A stretch of 64,000 bases of DNA, from positions 1 to 64,000 of the forward strand of contig CAZTYP010000106.1 of assembly GCA_964617555.1 (NCBI GenBank), read 5' to 3'. Made by a program: the position numbers and the translations under genes. A model generated the notes under the pieces. That model worked only from the letters and a program-made list of their open reading frames with translations. It was not told the DNA's origin and did no database searches. The stretch's first letter is position 1, and each line of letters starts with the position of its first letter. Shown piece by piece: positions 49,974 to 58,382 of the stretch. This DNA comes from 1-14-2-50-31-20 sp964617555 (GTDB taxonomy: Bacteria; Bacteroidota; Ignavibacteria; Ignavibacteriales; Melioribacteraceae).

Positions 49974-52221
49974 TTGGGCTGCTCAAGTATATTGGAATAA
50001 TCAGTTCAATTTCTGCCCCCTTCTCATAGTTTCGTATGGATATTTTTCCCCCGATTTTATCAAGGATGTTTTTTATTACCCAAAGTCCCAAACCGGTTCC
50101 TTTCCCCTGTTCCTTCGAAGTATTAAAAGCTTCGAATGGATTTTTTAATCTTTCTTCATTAAATCCGGTTCCCGTATCACGAATAACAATTTTGCAATTA
50201 TTATTTTCTGTGCTATTTATCTTAATACTTATCTTTTTTTCCTTCCCCTTTTTTTCAACAATGGAATCACGGGCATTCATAAAAACATTAGTAAAAATTT
50301 GATTTAATTCCGTTGAGGAAATGGCTAATTCTTTATTGCAGTCTATTTGTTTTTCAAATTCGATTCCAAGATTGAGGAATTGCTTTCCGGTTAACATCAT
50401 CCAGTCTTCCAAAACCTCTTTAAAATTGGCTTTTTCTTCAGGGTGTTTATTTCTGGTTCCAAGCAAAAGTTTTTCTATTATTGCTTTTGATCGCTTTCCC
50501 GCACGCTCTATCAAATCAACATTTTCATCTATATCGGCATTGGGATATTTTTTTATTCTTTGGGCACTGTTAATAATTGCTCCGAGCGGACTATTTATTT
50601 CGTGTGCAATGCTGCTTATAAGAGTTCCGTACACGGCAAGTTTTTCTGTTTCTATTAATTTTTGGGTTGTTTGTTTAAGTTGAACGTGAGCTTTTTCTAA
50701 TGCTTCTTTTTGGGCTTTAATTTTTTTCCATGAAACTCTCAAAGTGTTTGTCCATAATATGGTTATTACTATTAAAATTAAAAGTAATGCAATAACAACG
50801 TTGCGTATAGTGCTTTTGCTTATTTTTTTATACCATTTAACAGGTAAGATGGAATAAATTTTAGATTTTCTATCTCCGGAAAAGTAAATTGAAAGTAAAT
50901 CCGATTTCGGAAAATAAACGGCAATACCGCGGGATTGAATTTTTGCAAGAAGATTTAATTTTTTATCAAAAGCAAATATCTCTTGATAATAAAGAGGACC
51001 TCGTTTAACAAATAAAAAATTGTTTTTAGTAAGAGCAAGAGGAGAATAAATAATGTATTCGGTTCTTGTAGAATCTTTCGGAGTTAGGAGAGAATCGTAA
51101 TGAACAAAAGAATAATCATTAAAAGAAATATATATGTTGTTGTTTGTAACAATAGAGCGTTTTATTCTTTTTGATAACAACAAAGATTTTTCAGTCTTTC
51201 CGTTTTCGGGATTAATAATTTCAATTCTGGATTTTATTTTGCTATATGTGGTTTCGGTAAAAACCAATAATAAAATTTTCTTTTTACCATTTATTCTTAT
51301 AGTATCAATTTGAGTTTTAATAGAAACGCCTCCCAGTTTTCGTTCCCAAATTGTTTTGCCGCTAAGATCAATAGCTTTAATTAAGGCAAGGGTATCTATT
51401 GAGTAATCGTCGGCGGAAGTATCAATTTTAATATTATTGTATGTATTAAAATAGTCATCATAAATTAAAGGTCTTTTTTTAGGAAAAATATAAAAGAATT
51501 TATTGTTTGAAAAAATCAACCTTGCAACGGAACTGCTTCCGCTTGTTGAGTATACCAAATAAGAGTTTTTTTTATTAACAATACTGATAGGATTTTGATA
51601 ACTAATTTTTTCGGCATTTAATTTTTCCCATAAAACTTTTTTTGTTATTACATCAAATGCCAATAATTTATTTAATGCAAACTTAAAATTTGAAGAAGCA
51701 TAAATATAAGCCATTACCTCGGGGGTGTTGTCCTTATCCAATTGCGCTAAACTTAAACGCACATTCAGCCCCGAGACAATTGGAATTTTTAGTATGTTTG
51801 TTTTTATTACCGGGTTATTAGACGGGTCGAAATAAAGAAAAGAAAGAGTTTTTTTCTTTTCAAAAACGGCAAAAAGGATTTCGTCGAAAGAATCTCCGTC
51901 AAAATCAAAAACAAGAGGAGAATAATTAATTGATATATTTTTTAAATTAAAATTTATTTGATAAACAATAGAATGTTCTGAATTCAAAAAATTGATTTTC
52001 GGTTTTTGATCAGGAGAAGAGAACCAGGGGAGAAACGAAATAAGAGAAATTTTGCTGTCGGGGAAAATTTTCCCTTCTCCTATAATTCTACCTGTAATGG
52101 TAGTATCCAACTTAAAAAAGTAAGGGTTTATTATTTCTTCTTGTGCAATAAGATTTACGGGGAAAAGAGATATCAGAAACAATAAAATAATTTGTTTTAT
52201 TATTTTTACTGACCGAGTCAT
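49960..52221 (-). CDS. Sensor histidine kinase with large periplasmic beta-propeller-like sensor
   Basis: A 753-residue membrane kinase. A signal-like helix (about 7-25) is followed by a periplasmic region of about 445 residues with FG-GAP/VCBS-like repeats, such as DFDGDSFDEILFAVF (106-120) and QLDKDNTPEVMAYIY (160-174), suggesting a beta-propeller. A helix at 472-492 crosses the membrane. The kinase core has the H box SSIAHEINSPLGA with H540, N box near 645-653, and G boxes DTGTGF (682-687) and GKGTGLGL (706-713). It should phosphorylate the response regulator encoded by the overlapping downstream gene. A propeller sensor suggests detection of a polymer or surface component, but the signal is unknown. 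Confidence 0.9.
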   Translation of the reverse strand: MTRSVKIIKQIILLFLISLFPVNLIAQEEIINPYFFKLDTTITGRIIGEGKIFPDSKISLISFLPWFSSPDQKPKINFLNSEHSIVYQINFNLKNISINYSPLVFDFDGDSFDEILFAVFEKKKTLSFLYFDPSNNPVIKTNILKIPIVSGLNVRLSLAQLDKDNTPEVMAYIYASSNFKFALNKLLAFDVITKKVLWEKLNAEKISYQNPISIVNKKNSYLVYSTSGSSSVARLIFSNNKFFYIFPKKRPLIYDDYFNTYNNIKIDTSADDYSIDTLALIKAIDLSGKTIWERKLGGVSIKTQIDTIRINGKKKILLLVFTETTYSKIKSRIEIINPENGKTEKSLLLSKRIKRSIVTNNNIYISFNDYSFVHYDSLLTPKDSTRTEYIIYSPLALTKNNFLFVKRGPLYYQEIFAFDKKLNLLAKIQSRGIAVYFPKSDLLSIYFSGDRKSKIYSILPVKWYKKISKSTIRNVVIALLLILIVITILWTNTLRVSWKKIKAQKEALEKAHVQLKQTTQKLIETEKLAVYGTLISSIAHEINSPLGAIINSAQRIKKYPNADIDENVDLIERAGKRSKAIIEKLLLGTRNKHPEEKANFKEVLEDWMMLTGKQFLNLGIEFEKQIDCNKELAISSTELNQIFTNVFMNARDSIVEKKGKEKKISIKINSTENNNCKIVIRDTGTGFNEERLKNPFEAFNTSKEQGKGTGLGLWVIKNILDKIGGKISIRNYEKGAEIELIIPIYLSSPNEKG

Positions 52222-52302
52222 AAACCGAATTAAATATTATTATTACTAAGATATAACATCTTTGCATAATTTACAAATATAACCGACAAAAAACTTCTCT
52301 TT

Positions 52303-52338
52303 TAAAGTCTTCTTTAATAATATATAAAGTAAACTTTA
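52303..52338. promoter_or_regulatory. Tandem inverted repeats, candidate activator (UAS) sites
   Basis: TAAAGT-CT-TCTTTA (52303-52316, one mismatch) and TAAAGT-AA-ACTTTA (52325-52338, perfect) share the same 14-base plan and are 22 bases apart, about two helical turns. They lie 70-110 bases upstream of the sigma54 promoter, the usual place for NtrC-family enhancer sites. Confidence 0.55.
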
Positions 52339-52398
52339 ATAAAAAAGTTTTTTTAAAAATATTAAGTGTGATTTTGGGTTAAATTCAACGAATAATTT

Positions 52399-52415
52399 TT
52401 GGCACCTATTTTGTA
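52399..52415 (+). promoter_or_regulatory. Sigma54 promoter
   Basis: TTGGCAC (52399-52405), 5 bases, then TTGTA (52411-52415) matches the -24/-12 consensus TTGGCAC-N5-TTGCA except C to T in the -12 box. It is 32 bases upstream of the small ORF at 52447. Confidence 0.7.
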
Positions 52416-52446
52416 ATTATAGTAACAAATAATTTTAGGCGAAAAA

Positions 52447-52539
52447 GTGGAAGTTGTATTTATAACGGCAATAATTTTAACAATGAGTTTAACTACATAT
52501 TTTTATTGGTATGCCAACGTAATTAAAAAAGACACATGA
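52447..52539 (+). CDS. 30-residue single-helix membrane peptide
   Basis: A short frame starting with GTG at 52447, preceded by an AGG ribosome-site core about 8 bases upstream, and ending with TGA. It encodes 30 residues: a hydrophobic helix from about 3 to 25 with aromatic residues (TTYFYWYAN) toward its end and a charged tail (VIKKDT). The position, 32 bases after a sigma54 promoter and before another small membrane gene, makes translation plausible, though a GTG start and short length leave doubt. It could be a small regulatory or accessory subunit of a membrane complex. No family is recognised. Confidence 0.5.
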   Translation: MEVVFITAIILTMSLTTYFYWYANVIKKDT

Positions 52540-52553
52540 GGGCACATTTAGTG

Positions 52554-52600
52554 AGGAAGAGGAACGCCTGTTAAAGGCCCCATCCTCTTCCTAATTTTTT
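52554..52600 (+). terminator. Hairpin with T-run between the two small genes (possible attenuator)
   Basis: AGGAAGAGGA (52554-52563) pairs perfectly with TCCTCTTCCT (52583-52592), with a smaller GCC/GGC helix inside the loop, followed by AATTTTTT. It is terminator-like yet precedes a gene with a strong ribosome site (GGAAGGAG at 52603-52610), so partial termination or attenuation is likely. Confidence 0.6.
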
Positions 52601-52617
52601 GGGGAAGGAGTATTTAA

Positions 52618-52866
52618 GTGAAAGCAGAATCTGTATTGGGAGAAAAGAAAACCGGATTTGGTAATGTAATACGAAAATCCGTTTTTGCCGGTTTGGGAGG
52701 GTATCTCCTGTTTTTGACAATTCTTCTTTTTACAAAATTTATTTCGATGTTAATTCAACCGAAGGGAACGGTTACGGGTATTGAAACGGCGGATTTTATT
52801 TTGCCGGTTATTGGTTTTTTCCTACTGTTTTTAATTAAACTGTTGGAAAATTTTAAAGAGGTGTAA
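52618..52866 (+). CDS. Two-TM small membrane protein of unknown function
   Basis: An 82-residue protein starting with GTG at 52618, backed by GGAAGGAG 7 bases upstream. A basic, soluble N terminus (about 1-23) precedes two helices (about 26-46 and 58-75), with a short loop containing QPKGTVTGIETAD and a charged C-terminal tail (LLENFKEV). No family is recognised. It is flanked by the attenuator-like hairpin before and a perfect terminator after, so it is the last gene of the short sigma54 transcript. Its relation to the two-component system suggests an envelope-associated response protein; that is inference. Confidence 0.65.
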   Translation: MKAESVLGEKKTGFGNVIRKSVFAGLGGYLLFLTILLFTKFISMLIQPKGTVTGIETADFILPVIGFFLLFLIKLLENFKEV

Positions 52867-52887
52867 AACAAAGAGGGTGAGCACTAT

Positions 52888-52930
52888 AAAACCGTAATTT
52901 GTTATCTAACAAATTACGGTTTTGCTTTTT
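52888..52930 (+). terminator. Strong rho-independent terminator
   Basis: A 17-base perfect stem (AAAACCGTAATTTGTTA / TAACAAATTACGGTTTT) with a 2-base apex, followed by GCTTTTT. It ends the sigma54 transcript. Confidence 0.92.
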
Positions 52931-53081
52931 AAGAGAAACAATAAACGCACTATTAATACGTTTTAAATTTTATTAGTGAAAAATTGTTGAATTAAAATTG
53001 TAAAAAAGAGGCAATTTTTATGATTTTTTTTAATAATTTATTATGTTTCAACACACATTTTATGTTTTTTAATTAAAAATT

Positions 53082-53135
53082 AGTAGCTCTTCACTACTTG
53101 CACTTAAAGTCCGACAAATGCTTGCCGGACTTTTT
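53082..53135 (+). ncRNA. Candidate small RNA 3' end with terminator
   Basis: In a 355-base gene-free gap, AGTAG (53082-53086) pairs with CTACT (53094-53098). AAAGTCCG (53106-53113) pairs with CGGACTTT (53126-53133), followed directly by TTTTT. Two hairpins and a T-run with no gene in front suggest the end of a small RNA that starts between the terminator at 52930 and about 53050. No clear promoter or conserved family was identified. The rest of the gap is AT-rich and empty. Confidence 0.35.
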
Positions 53136-53221
53136 GTTATAAGTCAAATTGCAAATCAGCATTAAAATCCGCATTTTATAATTCTAAGTATTATTTGTTT
53201 TTTTAATAAGAGGAAAATGTT

Positions 53222-54007
53222 ATGAAAGTAAAAGTAATTTTAATCGTTTTGTTCGGTTTTGTTTTTAATGTTTTTGCCGGTAATATTCTTGTAATTAAAA
53301 CCATTGATAAAAATTCCGAAAAAACAACAGTGGAAACAATATATGTTCAGGATGGAAAAATTCGTTTTGAATCTAATAAAAATTCGGGAGAAGAAATAAC
53401 AATTATTAATCCCAAAGAAGGCACAATTATTTCAATTTCTCCTTTAGATAGCACATATGTTGTTATAACCAAAGATGATTTTTCAAAAATTGCAGAAGTA
53501 ATTAAAATACAAAAAGAAAAAATGCTTAACCAATTGCCGGAAGAAGAACGTAAAGCGATGGAAGCCATGTTAGATGCACAGTTGGAAGAAATGAAAAATC
53601 AACCCAAAACCGAGTATAAAAAAATTAACGAGGAAAAATATAACGGTTATAATTGCGAAGTTCTGGAAGGAAGTGTTGAAAATAAAAAGACGGAAACAAT
53701 TTGGTTGGCAAAGTGGCAAAATATGGATGTTAGGGATGAGTACAGAAAACTGTTTCGTGAAATGAAAAATTTTGTTGTGGAAATATCAAAAAATTTTGGT
53801 GAATTTGGTAATGTTATTGAAAACGAATTGGACGTTGAAATTTTTGATAAAGGTTTTCCGGTAAAAACAATAAGCTACGAAAACGGAGAAATTACATCCA
53901 CGGCGGTTCTTGAATCTGTTAAAGAAAAAGAAATACCGACTGAATTATTTAATATTCCGGAAGGATTTAAAAACAAAAGTCCGTTTGATGAATTTAATAT
54001 AGAGTAA
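53222..54007 (+). CDS. Exported DUF4412-like protein
   Basis: A 261-residue protein with a signal peptide (about 1-20, FVFNVFAGN). The mature part has the pattern of DUF4412 proteins: VETIYVQDGKIRFES near 37-51, then IINPKEGTIISISPLDSTYVVITKDDF near 59-85, a helical middle rich in E and K, and EKYNGYNCEVLEG with ETIWLAKW near 140-165 (the modified-residue/'GYxC' block common in this family). Function is unknown; such proteins sit in the periplasm or are surface-exposed. A GAGGAAAA ribosome site precedes it and the next gene starts 2 bases after its stop. Confidence 0.65.
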   Translation: MKVKVILIVLFGFVFNVFAGNILVIKTIDKNSEKTTVETIYVQDGKIRFESNKNSGEEITIINPKEGTIISISPLDSTYVVITKDDFSKIAEVIKIQKEKMLNQLPEEERKAMEAMLDAQLEEMKNQPKTEYKKINEEKYNGYNCEVLEGSVENKKTETIWLAKWQNMDVRDEYRKLFREMKNFVVEISKNFGEFGNVIENELDVEIFDKGFPVKTISYENGEITSTAVLESVKEKEIPTELFNIPEGFKNKSPFDEFNIE

Positions 54008-54009
54008 TT

Positions 54010-54828
54010 ATGCTTACAAAAGAAAAATTACCGCACATATTAAATTTAATTGATGACGAATCGGAAGAAGTGCGTAATTATGTTTTTAAGGATTTAAATG
54101 AATACGGTCCCGATTTAGAAGCAGATTTAGTTGAGTTTTCGGATGTTCTTAATACCGGAAATTTATCTGTGATAAAACCCATAATTGAAAGAAATAGAAG
54201 AGATTGGTTAAAAAAAAATTGGGATTTGTGGAAAACGGGTAATACCGAGTTGGAAAAAGTTGAAATCGCAATGAATTTAATTTCAAAATATCAACTCGGT
54301 ATTGCTCAACAAACAACACTTAAAGAAAAATTGGACAGTGTTGCCGAAAACTTTATGAATTTATATCCATACGGCAATGAATTGGATTTGTCCAATTATC
54401 TATTTAATGTGCTTGATTTAAGAGGCAATAAAGAAGATTACTACAATCCGTTGAATAGTAATTTATACTATACGTTCGAAAGCGGATATGCTCTTCCATT
54501 AACTCTTGTATTAATTTATATGCTTGTTGCCGAGCGTGTCGGATTAGTTGTTACGGGTTGCAATTTTCCCGGACACTTTTTGGCTAAAATAGATATTGAC
54601 GGGGAGATGCTTTTAATAGATTGCTTTAACAGAGGAAAAATAATTTTCGAATCCGATTTAAAAGATTTATCCGGAGAATCTTATGAAGCTCTTCTTAAAA
54701 TAATTAACAGACCGTTTTCATCTCGTAAAATAATTAAACGAGTTTTTGCCAATTTAATTACAGCTTATCGTGAAAAGAAAGATTCCGTTAACCAAAAATT
54801 TATTAAAGAATTATTATTATTATCTTAA
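54010..54828 (+). CDS. SirB1/transglutaminase-core-2 family protein
   Basis: A 272-residue cytosolic protein of the SirB1-like transglutaminase-like superfamily (Transglut_core2). The central block, LYYTFESGYALPLTLVLIYM followed by LVAERVGLVVTGCNFPGHFLAKID and LLIDCFNRGKIIFESDL (about 155-218), matches the family pattern with its GxPxxLxxxYxxVAxRxGL core. A cysteine and histidine lie at FPGHF. In this family the catalytic role is unproven. It begins 2 bases after the previous gene, so both are one operon, but the partner is exported and this one is not. Confidence 0.8.
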   Translation: MLTKEKLPHILNLIDDESEEVRNYVFKDLNEYGPDLEADLVEFSDVLNTGNLSVIKPIIERNRRDWLKKNWDLWKTGNTELEKVEIAMNLISKYQLGIAQQTTLKEKLDSVAENFMNLYPYGNELDLSNYLFNVLDLRGNKEDYYNPLNSNLYYTFESGYALPLTLVLIYMLVAERVGLVVTGCNFPGHFLAKIDIDGEMLLIDCFNRGKIIFESDLKDLSGESYEALLKIINRPFSSRKIIKRVFANLITAYREKKDSVNQKFIKELLLLS

Positions 54829-55393
54829 ATAACATAATGTTACGGTTAAAGTTCGTTAGCATTTATTGTTTTGGAAAGAATACCCGTTATAACATCGGTA
54901 TGAAAAAAACGTGAATATTATTCCTTATTTTAAAATAAAAACGGGCACAATTATTAACGGCGCGGCTGCTTACCCGCTGCCTTTTTCTAATTACAAGTTT
55001 TCCTATTTCGTTTGAGAAATGGAATATAAGGCAAGTGTAACACAATAAACGTTTTAAATGTAGATTTCGGCAATGCCTTTTAACAGCAAGGCGGCAATTA
55101 TAGTATTATTAAAAAGTTCTTTGTTATCGTGCAATCTCATTCATATTCCATTTTAAACAGTGGACAAAATATCTTTCGTTAGTTCCAATTTATATTCCGA
55201 CAACGGATTAAGGTTGTCTTTAATCTAATTTCTGTTTTAGAGTTGATGTTTTCACAAGGAGAGCCTATATCTCATTATACGCAATATTAGATATATACCG
55301 TAAAATTTCAGTTGTTTTGTTTTTTGTATATCCGGAATTAGCACAACAAAATAGTAATTATTTTATAACCATATATTATTGTTAAGTGTTTAA
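54829..55393. other. 565-base region without a supported gene
   Basis: No open frame of note and no tRNA-like fold was found. A GC-richer patch near 54955-54985 (GGCGCGGCTGC and CCCGCTGCC), and a small GCCTT/AAGGC hairpin near 55075-55095, stand out from an otherwise AT-rich sequence. It may be decayed coding or mobile DNA. Confidence 0.4.
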
Positions 55394-56959
55394 TTACTCT
55401 TCATAAATCTGAAATTCATTATTTTCAGGACGCAGTTCATCATACATTGCACGTAAGGAATTAAAGGCAGCCATACTTCCCCGGTGAGCGGCTTTGCGGT
55501 ATAATTCAGCCGCCTGTGCTTTGCTTTGTTTAACGCCCAATCCTTTTTCGTAACAGTAAGCAAGTGCAGCTTGTGCCGAAACAGAACCTTCGTCGGCGGC
55601 TTTTTTCAAGATTTTTATATTTTCGTTGCTATTATCTCCATGTTGAATTTTTGCAAATGCAATTCGCACTTTGGCTTCACCGCTACCGAGCTTTGCCGCT
55701 TTTTCCCAATATTCTATTGCCTTTTTCCTATCTTGTTTAACTAGTGTTCCTGAATAGTAACAAAGCCCTGTTTCTATTATGGAGTAGATATGATTTTGTT
55801 CAACGCCTTTTTTTAACAAGTTTAATGCTTGTTCGTCAGTAAGTTGATAATCTAATCCGAGGGCTGTTAAGCCCGCCCAAACGTACATTGCGCTCGGATT
55901 TTCATTATCCGTTTCTTTTTTCAGCAGTTCAAAAAAATCGGTACTTTGTACAAGTTTCATTAAATACTCTGCCGCTTTGCGTGAACCGAGGCGATAAGCA
56001 TGAATATAATTTTCAGCGGCTTTAATTATATCTTTTTTTACAATTATTCCTTCTTGGTATGCACGTCCTGAAATTAAAAGAGCCTCCGGACTTCCTTGTT
56101 GTGCAGCATAATTAATTAATCCTATTCCGGCGGTATCGATATTAGAAAGAGAATCGGTTAATTTTTCCACGCCCAATATATTTTTTAACTCCTTGTTGTT
56201 CTTTTCGAGCATAAGATTAATATATTTGCGTGTATCGGAAGTTGATACGGTATCTTCTTCTTCAAGATTAATAAAATCGGGCTCCCAATCTTTTCCCCAA
56301 ATATCTAATTGTGAGTTTGGAATGTTAGAAGTTGCCACCGCCGGCTGTGCAGTATTGATGGTTTGATCGTCGTCTTTTGTATTGTGAGGTAACTTTATTC
56401 CCATTTTTTGGAATTCTTTTACTGTTTCTTTTGCTGGTTTAAAATTTTGGTCTGCGGCTTTTTTTATCCAATAGTAAGCCTCCGATAAATTTCTGTTTAC
56501 AACCAGATTATCCGTAAGAAAAACTCCGTAAACGAATTGGGCTTCCGGCATACCGTTTTTTGCTGCGGCTTTAAAATATTTATATGCTTCAAACGGATTC
56601 CATTCAACCCCTATTCCGTTATTAAGCATTATACCGTAATTAAACCAAGCGGCGGTTAAATCTTTATTAACAGCTTGTTTAATCCAATAGATTGCACGAG
56701 TTGTATCTTTTGGTAAACCCTGTCCTGTTAAATATCGCAATCCTAATTCGTGTTGTGCAAAAGGATCGCCGTCTTTTGCTTTTTGTTGCAGTATGTATGC
56801 CGTCATTAAGGGGTAAGAAGGGTAACGTGGTTTAACCAAAGGATATACATGATTATAAGGCCACTTCTTTTTTATTGCCTTACTTATTGTTGTATCTTGA
56901 TATTGCGCGTTGAGATTTCCAACGGATAAAATAAATATAATAAAAAAGAGAATTCGCAA
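55394..56959 (-). CDS. Exported Sel1-repeat protein
   Basis: A 521-residue protein with a signal peptide (about 1-18) and about eight Sel1-like (TPR-like) repeats. Examples are AQHELGLRYLTGQGLPKDTT near 63, AWFNYGIMLNNGIGVEWNPF near 98, SIIETGLCYYSGTLVKQDRK near 393 and AQAALAYCYEKGLGVKQSKA near 463. Between the third and fourth repeats lies a low-complexity linker (about 190-265) with acidic and threonine residues. Sel1 repeats stack into a solenoid that binds other proteins, often in envelope or signalling roles. No enzymatic domain is seen. It lies downstream of the RsbW-like gene on the same strand, 77 bases away. Confidence 0.85.
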   Translation of the reverse strand: MRILFFIIFILSVGNLNAQYQDTTISKAIKKKWPYNHVYPLVKPRYPSYPLMTAYILQQKAKDGDPFAQHELGLRYLTGQGLPKDTTRAIYWIKQAVNKDLTAAWFNYGIMLNNGIGVEWNPFEAYKYFKAAAKNGMPEAQFVYGVFLTDNLVVNRNLSEAYYWIKKAADQNFKPAKETVKEFQKMGIKLPHNTKDDDQTINTAQPAVATSNIPNSQLDIWGKDWEPDFINLEEEDTVSTSDTRKYINLMLEKNNKELKNILGVEKLTDSLSNIDTAGIGLINYAAQQGSPEALLISGRAYQEGIIVKKDIIKAAENYIHAYRLGSRKAAEYLMKLVQSTDFFELLKKETDNENPSAMYVWAGLTALGLDYQLTDEQALNLLKKGVEQNHIYSIIETGLCYYSGTLVKQDRKKAIEYWEKAAKLGSGEAKVRIAFAKIQHGDNSNENIKILKKAADEGSVSAQAALAYCYEKGLGVKQSKAQAAELYRKAAHRGSMAAFNSLRAMYDELRPENNEFQIYEE

Positions 56960-57036
56960 AATATTCCAATATTGTTTAAAAATATAAAAACGATACTTAA
57001 GATATAATTATCTCGCATCAAATTTCAATTGGGTAT

Positions 57037-57453
57037 TTATTTTATCCGCTTATAAAAAGTTGTTGTATTTACACCGTTCTGCGAAGAGTAGTCTATTCCG
57101 TCCATTAAATTATCCATAATATATAACCCCATACCGCCTTCAGGAGCCGTGGATATATCATCGGGATCGAATTCTAATTTCGGTTTGCTGAAATTTGTTC
57201 GAGGAATGCCGGTTTCCAAAATATCTATTGTAACTTTGAATTTGGAAATAGTTACAATTATATCGATTTCGTTTCCCGGTTTTTCAAGATAAGCATGTTC
57301 AACAGAGTTGTTAAGAGCTTCCATTAGGCTGATAAGAATAGGGTCAATGATTTCCTTGCTGATTTTATTTTCTTTTAAAAAATTTCTGATTTTTGTAGAT
57401 ACAATGGAAATATTATGATATTCGCTTGTAATTGAAAACTTATCAATCGGCAT
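57037..57453 (-). CDS. Anti-sigma factor/serine kinase, RsbW-like
   Basis: A 138-residue GHKL-fold protein of the anti-sigma regulatory factor family. LISLMEALNNSVEHAYLEKP near 43-62 is the N box with the Mg2+-binding asparagine. VTIDILETGIPRTNF near 77 corresponds to the G1 region with a weakened DxGxP motif. GGMGLYIMDNLMDGIDY near 105-121 is the G2 box. Such proteins bind and phosphorylate an anti-anti-sigma factor (STAS protein). No STAS partner or sigma factor is next to it, so its target is elsewhere. The weakened G1 motif leaves kinase activity uncertain. Confidence 0.8.
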   Translation of the reverse strand: MPIDKFSITSEYHNISIVSTKIRNFLKENKISKEIIDPILISLMEALNNSVEHAYLEKPGNEIDIIVTISKFKVTIDILETGIPRTNFSKPKLEFDPDDISTAPEGGMGLYIMDNLMDGIDYSSQNGVNTTTFYKRIK

Positions 57454-57533
57454 GCTTAATACATTGATGTCTTTTTTATAATATAGTAAGATAATAATAA
57501 TTATTAAAAGTTACTATTTACTTTTTTTGTGTC

Positions 57534-57561
57534 AAAAAAAAGGGCTGCATTTAAGCAGCCC
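57534..57561 (-). terminator. Rho-independent terminator of the peroxiredoxin gene
   Basis: On the minus strand, GGGCTGC and GCAGCCC form a 7-base stem with a 6-base loop (57542-57561), followed by a run of eight T (57534-57541). It is 14 bases after the peroxiredoxin stop. Confidence 0.88.
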
Positions 57562-57574
57562 CGTAATCAACTAA

Positions 57575-58222
57575 TTATAACTCTTTGTGACAAAACCACC
57601 AATCATAACCATCATATTCCGATTTACGTTTGGCGGCATCATCAACATTTGTTGCAGGAGGAACAATAACTCTGTCGTTTAACAACGCATTGTTCGGCCA
57701 GTTTTCAGGAGTGGCAACGCCGTTTGCATCACTTGTTTGAAGAGCTTTAACCGCTCTCAAAATTTCATCAACGTTTCTTCCAATTTCTTGTGGATAATAA
57801 ATAACCAAGCGTACTTTTCCTTCGGGGTCGCCTACAAATACGGCTCTTACGGTATTTGTTCCTTTGCCCGGATGAAGCATTCCCAATTTCATTGCAACGC
57901 TGTCGTTTGCGGCAACAACAGGAAATTCAATATCAACGTCCATATTTTCTTTTATCCATTCAATCCATTTGATATGCGAAAAAACTTGGTCTATTGACAT
58001 ACCTATTAACTTTACTCCCAGTTTATCAAACTCCGGTTTTTTTTGTTGAAAAGCTACAAATTCGGTTGTACAAACAGGGGTAAAATCTGCGGGATGACTG
58101 AAAAGAACAAACCAGTTGCCTTTTAAATCACCTGGGATATTCATTGGTCCGTGAGTTGTTTGAACTTCTAATGCCGGGAAATCATCTCCTAATAACGGCA
58201 TGTTTAATTTTGTTTCTTCCAT
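57575..58222 (-). CDS. Peroxiredoxin, Prx6/archaeal-type
   Basis: A 215-residue peroxidase that reduces H2O2 and organic peroxides. HPADFTPVCTTEF places the peroxidatic cysteine at C51 with the conserved threonine and proline. The long C-terminal arm (about 160-215: PENWPNNALLNDRVIVPPAT and DGYDWWFCHKEL with C211) is typical of the Prx6/archaeal 1-Cys-like subgroup, where the second cysteine may act in resolution. Cytosolic, no signal. A strong AAGGAGA ribosome site precedes the ATG. It is divergent from an OxyR-type regulator gene across 160 bases, a common arrangement for peroxide-inducible peroxiredoxins. Confidence 0.93.
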   Translation of the reverse strand: MEETKLNMPLLGDDFPALEVQTTHGPMNIPGDLKGNWFVLFSHPADFTPVCTTEFVAFQQKKPEFDKLGVKLIGMSIDQVFSHIKWIEWIKENMDVDIEFPVVAANDSVAMKLGMLHPGKGTNTVRAVFVGDPEGKVRLVIYYPQEIGRNVDEILRAVKALQTSDANGVATPENWPNNALLNDRVIVPPATNVDDAAKRKSEYDGYDWWFCHKEL

Positions 58223-58382
58223 TTTTACGTCTCCTTTTTTTTGTAAATAATTTACTTAGTGTTTTACCAACAATTTTTAAAACTGTTCCATTCCTTTTAA
58301 TTTCTGTTATAAAAATATTCTTCTTGTATCAATAAGACAAATTTATAATATTTATATATCCATAAAAAAAATTTATACTAAT

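Noticed and set aside
54829..55393. Integron attC site or insertion-sequence remnant
   Set aside because: No core-site pair (RYYYAAC/GTTRRRY), terminal inverted repeats or transposase fragment could be identified, and the Xer gene at 3.7 kb is a housekeeping type.
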